NCBI GenBank assembly: GCA_031276785.1
Contig: JAISMK010000071.1
Location: 1 to 35,777 of the forward strand
Direction: 5' to 3'
Source of the DNA: Desulfovibrio sp.
GTDB taxonomy: Bacteria > Desulfobacterota > Desulfovibrionia > Desulfovibrionales > Desulfovibrionaceae
Length of the DNA stretch: 35,777 nt
Each line of letters begins with the position of its first letter. Within the stretch, counting starts at the first letter, position 1. The translations under genes were made by a program, and so were the position numbers. Below the pieces are notes generated by a model that was not told the origin of the DNA, did no database searches, and was given only the letters and a program-made list of their open reading frames with translations. This document shows positions 7,798 to 15,992 of this stretch, in pieces.

Positions 7798-8667
7798 ATG
7801 GAACGCTTCGATGCAAAGCATAAAGTTAAGCGTAAAGTGTTTGATGCTCATAATCACATTGGCTTTATGGAGGGCTTTCCGTACTATGGCCTGCCGAAAC
7901 CGGTTAATCCAACGGTTTACTGTGACAACGATCGCGCTGCCAAAATCAGGCAGATGGACGCCTTGGGAGTGGAGCGGGCCATTGTCATGTCCAATTACGG
8001 CATTCCGGACGCGGCCCAGCCCTTCGGGCTGAACCCGGTCGTTCTGGAGGCCTGCGCCCATCCTGATAAACGGATTCTCGGCGGGATATGGTTTTCTCCC
8101 CTGGCCAAGATGAAGGAGGCCAATGCCCGGTCCCTGAAGCTGGCCGGAGAGCCGGGAGTCAAGGTGCTCAAAGCCACCTGCCTCTTGGGCGGAACCTGGA
8201 ATCCCGAGGATTGGGACGGGGAAACCATGGCCATGTGGGAGGACATCATTGCCGTGGGCGAAAAGTATGACCATGTTTTTCATATTCATACCAGTCCGGG
8301 CGGCGGTTCAGACGTCAGCAACGGCATTAAGTTCGTCCGCGCCTACGGCAAGCGGGTTAAAGTGCATATTGTCCATTGCGGAGGAGGGGTTTCCGGGCAT
8401 ATCAAGTTTATCCCCGAGTTTTTCAAGCTCATTCAGGAGGAGTACAAGGTATACACGGACACCTCCTGGTCCGTCGGCTTCTGTACCCGCTACCTGTTTG
8501 AGGAAATGGAAAAGCAGGGAGTGGGCGACGATCGGGTTCTGTTCTCCTCGGATGAGCCGTGGTCGGATTTCTGGAGCGAATACTACAAATTTGAAGGACT
8601 CGGGCTTTCTTCCGAACTGAAGGACAAAATATTCTGGGGAAATGCCGAGAAATTATACGGAGTGTGA
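7798..8667 (+). CDS. Amidohydrolase-2 family metal-dependent hydrolase
   Basis: A 289-residue TIM-barrel metal hydrolase of the amidohydrolase-related (Amidohydro_2, ACMSD-like) family. Likely metal ligands are visible: His18 and His20 in DAHNHIG, His162/His164 in HVFHIHTS, His193 in IVHCGG, and Asp252 in SSDEPW. Lys122 or Lys125 might bridge metals in some relatives. The substrate could be an amide, ureide or carboxylic acid and cannot be read from sequence. It starts 42 bases after the Sll0783-like gene, with AGGAG in front. It sits where Nit1 clusters carry the nitrilase, so it may do the corresponding hydrolytic step. The gene is less GC-rich than its downstream neighbours. Confidence 0.85.
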   Translation: MERFDAKHKVKRKVFDAHNHIGFMEGFPYYGLPKPVNPTVYCDNDRAAKIRQMDALGVERAIVMSNYGIPDAAQPFGLNPVVLEACAHPDKRILGGIWFSPLAKMKEANARSLKLAGEPGVKVLKATCLLGGTWNPEDWDGETMAMWEDIIAVGEKYDHVFHIHTSPGGGSDVSNGIKFVRAYGKRVKVHIVHCGGGVSGHIKFIPEFFKLIQEEYKVYTDTSWSVGFCTRYLFEEMEKQGVGDDRVLFSSDEPWSDFWSEYYKFEGLGLSSELKDKIFWGNAEKLYGV

Positions 8668-8674
8668 TTGCCAG

Positions 8675-8788
8675 GAGCAGTTCAACTTTGAAAAAGTTGA
8701 ACTGCTCTGCAAGGATTTGCCTGTGAATCCTTGCCGAGCGATGGTCGCAGGCGAGCTTTGCTCGCCGTTAAGCAACCATCTCAAAGCG
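8675..8788 (+). repeat. Three-hairpin dispersed repeat, copy 2 (forward)
   Basis: Begins eight bases after the amidohydrolase stop. Hairpin 1 is perfect here (gagcagttcaacttt/aaagttgaactgctc), hairpin 2 is GCAAGGATTTGC/AATCCTTGC, and hairpin 3 is GATGGTCGCAGGCGAGC with GCTCGCC. The terminal aaaatgctctag end is eroded. It separates the first two genes of the block from the radical SAM gene. Confidence 0.88.
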
Positions 8789-8845
8789 AAATTGGTCAAG
8801 GCTGGCGACGGGGTGAAAATCGTCAACTGATGCGGATGAGCGGCT

Positions 8846-10420
8846 ATGGAAATGACCTTTTTGGATTATGTCTCCCTGCACAGCGGGGGGGCCAGGGTGG
8901 CCGACAGCCAGGGCATCCGCCGGGGAGGGGCCGGGCCGGCTGATGCCGGAGCTTATCTTATCCAGGGGCGGCCTCTGATGGTTCCGGCGTTGAGTCCGTC
9001 CGCCCGCCATTCCGAGTATGCCCTTGTGCGGGAGAACCAGCGCAGCAGGCTGGAGAGGAACGGGCGCTTTCTCTGTTACCTGGACCCGGTTCCCGCCGCC
9101 GGATTTTATCAGAAAAAGACCGCCGACGGCATTCCCTACCCCCAGATCGCGCGCCTGCACGGCAAGGACTGCCTGGCCTCCACCGTAATTCAGGAATGCG
9201 TCCGCTACAGCCATCCCCGGACCCGTTGTCGCTTCTGCGCCATCGGGGCTTCTCTGGAACGGGGCGCGACCATTCTGCGCAAAACCCCCGCCCAGTTGGC
9301 CGAGGTGGCGCTGGCCGCCCGGGAACTGGACGGCGTAACTCATGTGACCCTTACGGCCGGGACCACCGCCCCGCCCGACGCCGGCGCGCTGTACCTGGCC
9401 CGCTGCGCGGCCGCGGTGCGCGAGGCCGCCGGCCTGCCGGTGGAAATCCAGTTTGAGCCGGTGCGGGACTCTTCGTCCTATGCCCTTTTCCGGGAGCTGG
9501 GCGTGACGGATGTGGGTCTGCATGTGGAAAGCTTTGATCCCGCGGTGCGCCGCCGCGTTACGCCCGGCAAGGCGGAGATCGGCCTGGAGGAATATTTTGA
9601 AGCCTTTGCCCTGGCGGTTGACGTGTTCGGACGCAACAAGGTCAGCACTTACGTCATTCTCGGGCTGGGGGAGAACGAGCGGCTGACTCTGGAAGGATGC
9701 GCCCGGGCGGCGGCCTTGGGCGTGTATCCCATTGTGGTGCCTCTGCGCCCTCTGGTGGATTCCTGTTTTGCCCGGGCCAAACCCGTGGATCCCAAATACC
9801 TGGAGCGAATGTACCGGGCGCTGGGCCGTATCCTGCAAGAAAACGGATTGGCCGCAGAGTATAGTTCAGCGGGGTGTGCCCGTTGCAAGGCATGTTCTTT
9901 GCTGCAATTTACGGAACAGGAGCAGACTGCCGCCCAGCTTGGAAAAGACATAAACGCTGATAAAAAAGATATAAATATCCGTATTGCCGAAGATGAACGT
10001 GATAAAGATAGTTATATGCAAATACGCCATAGGGTTTTTGTGGAGGAACAAAAAATATTTCCCATATGCGACAAGGATGATCATGACGATGCCGCTGTTT
10101 ATATCCTTGCCCGCGTGCGGGGTGTTGCCGCCGGCGGTGTACGCTGCTACCCGCGCGGAGGCGGAGTCTGGTTCGGAGGCAGGCTGGCCGTACTCCCGGA
10201 ATTTCGGCAGGGATTCAATCTGGGCGTCCTGCTGGTGCGCGAGGCTGTGGACGTGATGCGCCGGACGCCCGGCGTCCGGCGCTTTCGCGCCGCCGTGCAG
10301 GACAGGAATGTGCGCTTCTTCTCCCGCCTGGGCTGGGAAAAACGGGGCAGGCCCTTTCTCTGGCACGGCTGGAAACATCAAATCATGGAATATCCGCTAT
10401 GCAAGAAGACGGGACAATGA
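8846..10420 (+). CDS. MSMEG_0568-type radical SAM protein fused to MSMEG_0567-type GNAT domain
   Basis: A 524-residue two-domain protein. Residues 1-355 match the MSMEG_0568/Sll0785 radical SAM family of Nit1 clusters. The unusual CX9CX2C cluster motif is at Cys118, Cys128 and Cys131 (CVRYSHPRTRCRFC), and three further cysteines (344, 347, 350 in CARCKAC) could bind an auxiliary cluster. Residues about 378-505 are a GNAT-type acyltransferase fold (IRHRVFVEEQKIF, GGRLAVLPEFRQG, NVRFFSRLGWE) like the N-terminal domain of MSMEG_0567 / Sll0786. In cyanobacteria these are separate genes; in mycobacteria the GNAT is joined to the AIR-synthase part instead. The joint, residues 364-412, is strikingly AT-rich. 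SD before ATG 8846 is poor. The reaction of this radical SAM family is unknown. Confidence 0.88.
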   Translation: MEMTFLDYVSLHSGGARVADSQGIRRGGAGPADAGAYLIQGRPLMVPALSPSARHSEYALVRENQRSRLERNGRFLCYLDPVPAAGFYQKKTADGIPYPQIARLHGKDCLASTVIQECVRYSHPRTRCRFCAIGASLERGATILRKTPAQLAEVALAARELDGVTHVTLTAGTTAPPDAGALYLARCAAAVREAAGLPVEIQFEPVRDSSSYALFRELGVTDVGLHVESFDPAVRRRVTPGKAEIGLEEYFEAFALAVDVFGRNKVSTYVILGLGENERLTLEGCARAAALGVYPIVVPLRPLVDSCFARAKPVDPKYLERMYRALGRILQENGLAAEYSSAGCARCKACSLLQFTEQEQTAAQLGKDINADKKDINIRIAEDERDKDSYMQIRHRVFVEEQKIFPICDKDDHDDAAVYILARVRGVAAGGVRCYPRGGGVWFGGRLAVLPEFRQGFNLGVLLVREAVDVMRRTPGVRRFRAAVQDRNVRFFSRLGWEKRGRPFLWHGWKHQIMEYPLCKKTGQ

Positions 10421-10836
10421 GCGTGCAGGCCAGGCACAGGGAAGGAGCGGTATTTGAGCTGTCCGCCGGACCCTTTGCCGCCCTCTCCGACAACAGCGCG
10501 GAATACGGGGGAACGGACAACGGTCCCCGGCCTTCGGAACTGCTGCTCTGGGCTGTTTCTTCCTGCCTGGGCCAGTCCATTCGCTACATGGCTCAGAGAA
10601 TGCGTAAAAATATTGAGGGACTGACCTTGGATGTGTCCGGCATCAAGGATCCTGGCAATTTTCGTTTCCGTGAAATCCGGGTGCGCCTGCGGACGACCGG
10701 AGACATTCAGGAACTCCGGAAGGTTCTCCGACTGGCCAAAAAATATTGCTTTGTCTCCAACAGTCTTGCAGTCCCCGTCAGCTATGAAGTTGTCGGAGAG
10801 GAAGAGGAAAGGGCCTACGACAACGAAAGCGGATAA
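10417..10836 (+). CDS. OsmC/Ohr family protein
   Basis: A 139-residue OsmC-like protein. Family features are GPRPSELLLWAVSSCLGQSI with Cys50 and a second cysteine, Cys111, in KKYCFVSNSL. This is the redox pair used by OsmC/Ohr proteins to reduce peroxides, though YhfA-like members have no assigned activity. I chose ATG 10417 because it overlaps the radical SAM-GNAT stop as ATGA; the track start at 10399 has no ribosome site and would extend the overlap. It may repair or protect a reactive intermediate or the Fe-S enzymes of the block, which is inference. Confidence 0.8.
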   Translation: MSVQARHREGAVFELSAGPFAALSDNSAEYGGTDNGPRPSELLLWAVSSCLGQSIRYMAQRMRKNIEGLTLDVSGIKDPGNFRFREIRVRLRTTGDIQELRKVLRLAKKYCFVSNSLAVPVSYEVVGEEEERAYDNESG

Positions 10837-11725
10837 CCCCTTGCGCGCGGCGCGGAAACTGCGGACTCCCTGCCTGTGGGGGGAGCTGTATCTGCCTTCC
10901 GGGGATCAGGACAAGCTGGCCGCCGTGGTCATCCTGAGCAGCAGCGCGGGAGTGTGCGACATCAGGGAACGCTATTATGCCGGTTTTTTCGCTTCCCGGG
11001 GGGTTGCCGCCCTGGCGGTGGACAGTTTTGGCCCGCGCGGCATAACGGAGACCATAACCGACCAGTCCCGGCTGGCGGAGGATGCTATGGAGAAGGATGC
11101 CTACGCGGCCTTTGCCCTGCTCTGCGCCGAGGAGAGGGTGGACTGCCGGAAGATAGCCCTCATGGGTGTTTCCCTGGGCGGCCTTGCGGTCCTGCGCACG
11201 GCCCTGACTGTCCGCAGAAGGATGTTCGCCCGGCCGGAACGGGATTTCGCGGCCCGCGCCGCCCTGGTGCCGCCCTGCCACATCCAGCAGAGGGATGCCC
11301 GCACGGACGGCAGGCCCCTGCTTGTCCTGCTGGCGGAGGAAGATGATTATACCGGCGTCGTCCAGCCTCTGATGTATGTGCGGCGTATGCGGGAGGCCGG
11401 CCCGGCGGACATCGTCCTGCGCGTATACCCCGGGGCCGGGCACTGCTGGGAGCTGGCCGGGCGGCCTGTTTTTCTGGAAGCGGCGGAAAACTATTCCGGC
11501 TGTCTGTGGTGGCAGGAGGACGACGGCCGGCTTACGGAGGCGGACAGCGGCCGGAGCATGGCGCAGGAGGAATTTGTCCTCCGGCGGCGGGAATTTTGCG
11601 CTCTGGGAGCCCATGCGGGCGGGGGCGGCAGGGAAATCAAACAGCGGGCGGCGGAAGATATCCTTGCCTTTCTGGAAGAACGGGCGGGATTTTCCGGGGC
11701 TGTCCTCGGGCGGGAGCGGACATGA
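10784..11725 (+). CDS. Dienelactone-hydrolase-like alpha/beta hydrolase
   Basis: A serine alpha/beta hydrolase of the dienelactone hydrolase-like group (COG0412-like). With the start used it has 313 residues: nucleophile Ser130 in GVSLGG, acid Asp187 or Asp188 in LAEEDDYTG, and His220 in GAGHCWE, in the right order. It begins as CLWGELYLPSG and AVVILSSSAGVCDIRERYY, as in relatives. The track start at 10631 reads through the OsmC gene and is unlikely. ATG 10784 still overlaps OsmC by 53 bases; TTG 10841, five bases after the OsmC stop, is an alternative (294 residues). An ester or amide substrate is expected but not identifiable. Confidence 0.75.
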   Translation: MKLSERKRKGPTTTKADNPLRAARKLRTPCLWGELYLPSGDQDKLAAVVILSSSAGVCDIRERYYAGFFASRGVAALAVDSFGPRGITETITDQSRLAEDAMEKDAYAAFALLCAEERVDCRKIALMGVSLGGLAVLRTALTVRRRMFARPERDFAARAALVPPCHIQQRDARTDGRPLLVLLAEEDDYTGVVQPLMYVRRMREAGPADIVLRVYPGAGHCWELAGRPVFLEAAENYSGCLWWQEDDGRLTEADSGRSMAQEEFVLRRREFCALGAHAGGGGREIKQRAAEDILAFLEERAGFSGAVLGRERT

Positions 11726-11943
11726 GCCGAAAGAAGGTCGCGGAAGCAGGAGGGGGGGAAGGGCCGGCCAGCCGGGCCGGGGGAACGGCCGTCATTCAGG
11801 CCAGACTCTCCCTGCTGGAAGAGAATTTCGCCCGGTTGTGTACTGTTGTCGGCAGCCTGGAAATGGAAATCCGGCTCCTGCGGGAGACGGCGGCGGCGCC
11901 TTGCGCGCGGGAAGGCTCCCTGGCGCCGCGCGCCGGGGAATGA
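11722..11943 (+). CDS. Small coiled-coil protein, 73 residues
   Basis: Not recognised as a known family. ATG 11722 overlaps the hydrolase stop as ATGA and the gene ends 12 bases before the DUF1116 start, so it sits in the translational chain. The track shows only a longer ORF from 11506 that is a shadow of the hydrolase upstream. The protein has a basic, glycine-rich start (MSRKKVAEAGGGEG), a predicted amphipathic helix ARLSLLEENFARLCTVVGSL with leucines at heptad-like spacing, and an alanine-rich tail. It may be a small accessory subunit or assembly factor for the DUF1116/FdrA enzyme that follows. A chance ORF is less likely given the overlap. Confidence 0.6.
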   Translation: MSRKKVAEAGGGEGPASRAGGTAVIQARLSLLEENFARLCTVVGSLEMEIRLLRETAAAPCAREGSLAPRAGE

Positions 11944-11955
11944 GGACGGAACGGC

Positions 11956-13359
11956 ATGGCGGACATCACCAGACGGATCCATCTTGTCAATGTGGGTTTG
12001 GAGGGATTCTTCCACGAGATCCGGGAACAGGGGACGCCGGCTGTGCATGTGGACTGGCGGCCGCCCGCCTCCGGGGATGTGGCCTTGATGCGTAAGATAG
12101 CCGCCCTGCGCGGCCCGGCGGTGGAAAAGGCCAATGCCGAGACCGTGGCCCGCATCAAGGCCGGCCGCCCTGTCTGGGTGGATGTCCAGCCCGCGGCCGA
12201 AGCCATTTATGGCATGGAGCGTAATGTTCTGCTGCATTCCGGGCCGCCCATTGATTTTTTCGATATGTGCGATCCTCAGCAGAGGGCGGTGGAGGCCGCC
12301 GCCATCTTTGAGGGCTGGGCGACGGATCGGGCTGGTCTCGCGGCCCGGCTGAAAAGGGGCGATATCCGGCTTCTGCCCAACTACGTCCTGGGCAGTGTGG
12401 GCGCCATGTGCGGCGTAATTTCCCCTTCCATGCCCGTGGTGGTAACCGAGAACGTCACCCGGGGCAACCGCTCCTGGACCACGTTCAACGAAGGCAAAGG
12501 CGCCGTCATCTGGATGGGCGCCTACAACGAGGAGACCTTCCGGCGCCTGCGCTGGATGCGGGACGTTCTGGCCCCCGGCCTGCGCGCCGCCTTGCGCGCC
12601 ACGGACGAGGGCATCGACATCTTTCCCATAATCGCCGAAGGCGTCCTCATGGGGGACGAGGTTCACGCCCGCAGCGCGGCCTGCACCCTTCTGCTTCTGC
12701 GCCGGCTGACGCCCCTGCTTCTGGCTGCCGATGTCGGCCGGGAAGCCATCCGGGAGATCGTCGAATTCATCGGCCGCAACAACCACTCCTTTCTGAGCCT
12801 GACCCTGACGGCCTGCAAAACCGTTGCCGACGCCGCCCACGGCCTGCCCGGCTCCACTGTGGTCACGGCCATGAGCCGCAACGGCGTGGATTTCGCCTTG
12901 CGCGTGGGAGGCATGGACGCCTGGTTCATTGCCCCCACCGCGCCCATGGACGAGGCCATTTATTATTCCGGCTACGGCCCCGAGGATGCCGCCGGCGACA
13001 TCGGCGACAGCGCCATTGTGGAAACCGTCGGCCTGGGCGGCATGATCATCGGGGCGGCTCCCAGCATCAGTTCCTTTGTGGGCGGCAGCATGCGGCATTC
13101 CCGGCGGGCCATGTCCGCCATGCGCTCTGTCTGCGCCGGGGAAAACCCGGCCTTTGCCCCCGGCTCCGTGGATTTTATGCCCGCTCCTGTGGGCATTGAC
13201 ATCCGCCAGGTCGTGCGCCTGGGGGTATCCCCCATCATTGACACCGGCGTGCTGCATAAACGTTCCGGCGTGGGACAGATCGGCACTGGCATCGCCAGGG
13301 CGCCCCTGGAAGCCTTCCGCAAGGCTCTGGCCGCCATGCCCCTGCCCCAGGAAAACTGA
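11956..13359 (+). CDS. DUF1116 protein (YlbE/AllG-like carbamoyltransferase subunit)
   Basis: A 467-residue DUF1116 family protein. E. coli YlbE (AllG) belongs here and acts with FdrA (AllF) and YlbF (AllH) as the oxamate carbamoyltransferase that splits oxalurate with phosphate into oxamate and carbamoyl phosphate. Visible family features are the N-terminal VHVDWRPPASGD, NYVLGSVGAMCGVISPSMPVVV, the central GEVHARSAACT-like GDEVHARSAACTLLLLRRL, IGRNNHSFLSLTLTACKT, and SVDFMPAPVGIDIRQVV at the C-terminal end. ArcC and fdrA follow directly, so the carbamoyl phosphate made would be used on the spot. No AllH-like gene (GPGLTPSHDD motif) is in the window. The carbamoyl donor need not be oxalurate. 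Confidence 0.88.
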   Translation: MADITRRIHLVNVGLEGFFHEIREQGTPAVHVDWRPPASGDVALMRKIAALRGPAVEKANAETVARIKAGRPVWVDVQPAAEAIYGMERNVLLHSGPPIDFFDMCDPQQRAVEAAAIFEGWATDRAGLAARLKRGDIRLLPNYVLGSVGAMCGVISPSMPVVVTENVTRGNRSWTTFNEGKGAVIWMGAYNEETFRRLRWMRDVLAPGLRAALRATDEGIDIFPIIAEGVLMGDEVHARSAACTLLLLRRLTPLLLAADVGREAIREIVEFIGRNNHSFLSLTLTACKTVADAAHGLPGSTVVTAMSRNGVDFALRVGGMDAWFIAPTAPMDEAIYYSGYGPEDAAGDIGDSAIVETVGLGGMIIGAAPSISSFVGGSMRHSRRAMSAMRSVCAGENPAFAPGSVDFMPAPVGIDIRQVVRLGVSPIIDTGVLHKRSGVGQIGTGIARAPLEAFRKALAAMPLPQEN

Positions 13360-13406
13360 AGGCCGGCGCCGAAAACCCCGCCGGCGGAAAATCCTGAGGT
13401 ATGCCT

Positions 13407-14354
13407 ATGCGAGTCAAACCAATCGCGGTTGTGGCCTTCGGAGGAAACGCGATTCTGGATGCCGGGGACGACGGCTCCTTTGCCGCGCAACTGGAAAAGG
13501 CCAAAGACGCCTGCAGGCGGATATTGTCCATTCTGCACAAGGGCTATCAGCTTATTCTGGTCCACGGCAACGGTCCCCAGGTGGGCAATCTGTTGATTCA
13601 ATTTGAAAAAGCAAGCGATATCATTCCCGCCCCTCCTTTGGACGCGGCAGTGGCTTCCACCCAGGGGCTGCTCGGCCACATGCTGGAAATCAGCATGCGT
13701 TCCGTTCTGGAGGAAGACCGTATGCAGCGTGAAGTGGCCACCATCCTCACCCAGGTGGTGGTCAGCGCCGACGACCCGGCTTTTGCCCGGCCGACGAAGC
13801 CCATTGGCCCGTTTTACACCAGAGAGCAGGCGGAATCCTACCGCGCTTCCGAGGGCTGGTCCATTGCCGAGGATTCCGGCCGGGGCTGGCGGCGGGTGGT
13901 CTGCTCCCCCCAGCCTCGCAAGGTGCTGGAACTCAGCACCATCAAGTATCTGGCCGCAAGCGATACCGTGGTGATTGCCTGCGGAGGCGGAGGCATCCCG
14001 GTTAACTACCGCACGGACAGCGTTGTCGGCACGGACGCGGTTATTGACAAAGACGCCACGGCCGCCCTGCTGGCCAGGAATATCGGCGCCGACCTGTTCA
14101 TCATCCTGACCGGGGTGGATATGGTGTTTCTGGACTTCGGCAAACCCACCCAGAGACCCGTTGAAGTCATGACTGTGGAGCAGGCCGGCAAATGGCTGGC
14201 CGAAGGGCAGTTCCCCGCCGGCAGCATGGGGCCTAAAGTGCGAAGCGCGGTGGAATATGTGGAAAAGGGCGGGCTGGAGGCGATCATTACCTCCCAGAAG
14301 GGTTTGATTACGGCAATGCAGCAGGGCAGAGGCTGTACCCGGATTGTCCAGTAG
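13407..14354 (+). CDS. arcC: Carbamate kinase
   Basis: Transfers phosphate from carbamoyl phosphate to ADP, giving ATP and carbamate, which falls apart to ammonia and CO2. The family motifs are all there: AFGGNAI, VHGNGPQVGNLL, STQGLLGHM, RRVVCSPQP, ACGGGGIPV, VIDKDATAALLA, LTGVDMVF and the C-terminal GSMGPKVRSAVEYV. The product is 315 residues, normal for ArcC. I prefer ATG 13407 over the track start 13401 because GAGG (13396-13399) then lies seven bases upstream rather than touching the start. Its stop codon TAG is supplied by the first bases of a dispersed repeat. Set between DUF1116 and fdrA, it makes this module energy-yielding. Confidence 0.95.
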   Translation: MRVKPIAVVAFGGNAILDAGDDGSFAAQLEKAKDACRRILSILHKGYQLILVHGNGPQVGNLLIQFEKASDIIPAPPLDAAVASTQGLLGHMLEISMRSVLEEDRMQREVATILTQVVVSADDPAFARPTKPIGPFYTREQAESYRASEGWSIAEDSGRGWRRVVCSPQPRKVLELSTIKYLAASDTVVIACGGGGIPVNYRTDSVVGTDAVIDKDATAALLARNIGADLFIILTGVDMVFLDFGKPTQRPVEVMTVEQAGKWLAEGQFPAGSMGPKVRSAVEYVEKGGLEAIITSQKGLITAMQQGRGCTRIVQ

Positions 14355-14425
14355 AGCATTTCGAGGCAAGGATTTGCGAGCAAATCCTTGCCGAGCAGTC
14401 CAACTTTTAAAAGTTAAACTGCTCT
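14352..14425 (-). repeat. Three-hairpin dispersed repeat, copy 3 (reverse, hairpin 3 deleted)
   Basis: Runs from the TAG stop of arcC to gctct at 14425. Read on the minus strand it has hairpin 1 (AGAGCAGTTTAACTTTTAAAAG...) and hairpin 2 (GCAAGGATTTGC/AAATCCTTGC), and then joins straight to the AAATGCTCTA end, so the third hairpin is cleanly missing. It lies between arcC and fdrA. Confidence 0.87.
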
Positions 14426-14471
14426 GGCGTCCAGCAACAATTGAGCAACAGATGCCTGTGGCGGTGGAATA

Positions 14472-15992
14472 ATGCGATACGTCATTGTGCGGAAAAATCA
14501 GTATCAGGATTCAGTGCGCCTGATGCAGATATCCCGGCGGGCCGGCGATCTGCCCGGCGTGGACAAGGTTCTTGCCCTGCTGGGAACGGACGGCAACAAG
14601 AAAATCATCTCTGATCTGGGGCTGATGGACGCCGCTGTGCGGGAGGCTACAGCCAACGACCTGGTGATTTGCGTGGAGGCCGAATCCGGGGAGTCCGCCC
14701 TGGCGGCGGTCGCCGCCGTGGATGAGGGCCTGGGGGGAACAGGGCGGGAGGAGGATGCTTGGCGGGAACGGCCGGCCTCCATAGAGCAGGCGGTGCGGGA
14801 GATGCCGGAGGCGAATTTCGCCCTCATTTCCCTGCCTGGCCCGCTGGCCAAGCTGGATGCCCTTGTGGCCCTGGAGCAGGGCCTCCATGTCATGCTTTTT
14901 TCGGACAATATGTCTCTGGAGGACGAGCTGGAGCTGAAGCAAAGCGCGGCGGCCAGGGATCTTCTGCTGCTGGGTCCGGACTGCGGAACGGCCATTATCG
15001 ACGGCGTGGCTCTGGGTCTGGCCAATATCGTCCGGCGCGGGGAAATCGGCATCGCCGCCGCCTCCGGTACAGGCATTCAGGAAGTTGTCAGCATCATTGA
15101 CCGTTTGGGCGGCGGCATCTCCCATGCCGTAGGAGTAGGCGGGCGCGATCTCAGTGAAGCCATCGGCGGCCTGATGATGCGCCGGGCCATTGGCGCTTTG
15201 GCGCGGGACCCCGCCACCAGGCGCCTCCTCCTGCTGTCCAAGCCCGGCGCCCCGGCAGTCATGCGCGCCGTTCTGGATGAGGCGGAAAAAACCGGGCTGG
15301 AAGTTGTAGCCTGCCTGCTGGGCGCGGATACCCGGCACAGCCGTCCGGGCATGGCCCTGGTTTCCACTCTGGAAGAAGCCGCCTTCGCCTGCATGGGCAA
15401 AGAGGTCCCTCCCTTCGTCGCGGATCAGGATCTGCGGAGGCGGGCCGCGGCCCTGGATCCCGGCAGAAAATATTTGCGCGGCCTGTTCAGCGGCGGCACC
15501 CTTTGCTATGAAGCCCTGTATATTCTGAAAGACGAACTGGAGGTGGCCTCCAATATCGCCGTGCGCGCTGATTTGAAGCTGCGCGAGGGGGAAAGGGGCC
15601 GGGCTCATTGCTGCATGGATCTCGGGGAGGACGAGTTTACCCGGGGCCGGCCGCACCCCATCATAGACCATGAGCTGCGCCGGGAGTGGCTGGCGGCGAA
15701 CATGGCCGATCCGGAGGTGAAGGTCATCCTCTTCGACCTGGTACTCGGCTATGGCGCAAACCGTTCCGGGGCGGCGGATCTGGTGGCCGGCCTGTCCGGG
15801 AGGCGGGAAGGCGGTCCCCTTCTTGTGGCCCATGTCTGCGGAACGCGGTCCGATCCGCAAGGACTGGGCGAACAGGAGGATATGCTCTCCCGGGCCGGGG
15901 TTCTGCTTTTTCCAACCAATGCCCAGGCGGCGCGGGCGGCCCTGGCCGTGATCCGCCTGAACGCGGAAACGAACTGCGGAGAAAGCGCATGA
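14472..15992 (+). CDS. fdrA: FdrA (AllF-like) carbamoyltransferase subunit
   Basis: A 506-residue FdrA-family protein with a succinyl-CoA-synthetase-like fold (CoA_binding then ligase-type domains). In E. coli FdrA/AllF is a subunit of oxamate carbamoyltransferase. Visible features are DSVRLMQISRRAG at the N-terminus, the ALISLPG and LLLLGPDCGTAIIDGVALGLANIVRRGEIGIAAASGTGIQEV core, GVGGRDLSEAIGG, the LFSGGTLCYEA segment, and the late RPHPIIDHELR and KVILFDLVLGYGAN segments. No CoA ligation need be involved. ATG 14472 has GGTGGA upstream. Together with the DUF1116 protein and carbamate kinase it forms the recognisable carbamoyl-phosphate module. The stop overlaps the next start (ATGA). Confidence 0.92.
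   Translation: MRYVIVRKNQYQDSVRLMQISRRAGDLPGVDKVLALLGTDGNKKIISDLGLMDAAVREATANDLVICVEAESGESALAAVAAVDEGLGGTGREEDAWRERPASIEQAVREMPEANFALISLPGPLAKLDALVALEQGLHVMLFSDNMSLEDELELKQSAAARDLLLLGPDCGTAIIDGVALGLANIVRRGEIGIAAASGTGIQEVVSIIDRLGGGISHAVGVGGRDLSEAIGGLMMRRAIGALARDPATRRLLLLSKPGAPAVMRAVLDEAEKTGLEVVACLLGADTRHSRPGMALVSTLEEAAFACMGKEVPPFVADQDLRRRAAALDPGRKYLRGLFSGGTLCYEALYILKDELEVASNIAVRADLKLREGERGRAHCCMDLGEDEFTRGRPHPIIDHELRREWLAANMADPEVKVILFDLVLGYGANRSGAADLVAGLSGRREGGPLLVAHVCGTRSDPQGLGEQEDMLSRAGVLLFPTNAQAARAALAVIRLNAETNCGESA

Noticed and set aside
11491-13257. 588-residue minus-strand ORF
   Set aside because: Antisense shadow of the DUF1116 gene and the hydrolase end, with low-complexity His/Gly/Ala content.
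14511-15860. 449-residue minus-strand ORF
   Set aside because: Antisense shadow of fdrA.
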